NCBI GenBank assembly: GCA_025997795.1
Contig: BNVB01000109.1
Coordinates: 1-5,244 of the forward strand
Direction of reading: 5' to 3'
DNA from: Spirochaetia bacterium
Lineage (GTDB): Bacteria > Spirochaetota > Spirochaetia > Treponematales > Breznakiellaceae
Length of the DNA: 5,244 nucleotides
In this document: positions 5,147 through 5,244 of the stretch, in pieces
Layout of the letters: every line of letters starts with the position of its first letter
Numbering within the stretch: the stretch's first letter is position 1
Made by a program: the position numbers and the translations under genes
The notes under the pieces: generated by a model
The model's database searches: none
Told to the model about the DNA's origin: nothing
The model's input: the letters and a program-made list of their open reading frames with translations, nothing else

Positions 5147-5244
5147 TCAAGCACAAGACTCCCATTCCTCAAACTTTATTTTGTACAATTTAAACTTCTT
5201 TTCCAAAGTAACCCTGTCAGAGGCGTTGTAAAACTCCCGCCGCC
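5147..5244 (-). CDS. C-terminal end of an unidentified protein (runs off right edge)
   Basis: One minus-strand frame enters from the right edge and stays open for 31 codons to a TGA at 5149-5147. The peptide is hydrophilic and lysine- and aromatic-rich: it begins RREFYNASDRVTLEKK and ends in KFEEWESCA. Such composition looks like a real protein tail rather than random frame, but 31 residues are too few to name a family. The other two minus frames close sooner, after 8 and 22 codons. The hairpin at 5080-5113 would lie downstream of it. Confidence 0.35.
   Translation of the reverse strand, partial: RREFYNASDRVTLEKKFKLYKIKFEEWESCA

Noticed and set aside
4972..5193. 73-codon plus-strand frame overlapping the vapC end
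   Set aside because: It overlaps the well-supported vapC C-terminus, has no ribosome site and runs through the hairpin and the inverted repeat.

Overview
The window looks like chromosomal DNA of a spirochaete, most likely a Treponema-type organism with its own amino-acid biosynthesis. This is an inference from three things: a 282-residue lipoprotein with a relaxed lipobox followed by an Ig-like and a DUF1566-like domain (a common surface-protein style in treponemes), a Sec-exported nitroreductase-like protein, and moderately GC-rich core genes beside a very AT-rich accessory block. No rRNA, tRNA or CRISPR array was seen.

Layout. Positions 1-2216 hold a minus-strand pair. A PLP-dependent cystathionine gamma-synthase/lyase-type gene (1023-2216) overlaps by four bases the start of leuA (2-isopropylmalate synthase), which runs off the left edge. 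A short divergent promoter region (2217-2293) with two adjacent palindromes separates them from a plus-strand gene for an exported nitroreductase-like protein (2294-2857). That gene converges on a minus-strand lipoprotein gene (2975-3823), and the gap holds a perfect 14-bp inverted repeat.

Positions 3824-4455 form the main non-coding stretch and the most interesting part. Read in the direction of the lipoprotein gene (minus strand), it holds a good sigma70-type promoter (-35 TTGACA, 17-bp spacer, -10 TAACAT), then a 39-nt GA/CT dinucleotide tract, then an array of about five palindromes, most centred on CTTTAG, then another hairpin, and finally a strong Shine-Dalgarno and the lipoprotein ATG. 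This looks like a long, structured 5' leader carrying a slippage-prone tract, so lipoprotein expression may be phase-variable or modulated. A frame running through the tract stops four bases before the lipoprotein start codon.

Positions 4282-5132 are an AT-rich accessory block. A VapBC-type toxin-antitoxin operon (4456-5036) has a strong promoter with a very short leader and a 4-bp vapB/vapC overlap. The block is bounded by a 15-bp perfect inverted repeat, which suggests an inserted cassette or insertion between two copies of a dispersed repeat. At the right edge is the C-terminal end of an unidentified minus-strand reading frame (5147-5244).

The leuA/cystathionine pair serves amino-acid metabolism, and the nitroreductase-like protein and lipoprotein act in the cell envelope. 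The vapBC block appears unrelated to its neighbours.
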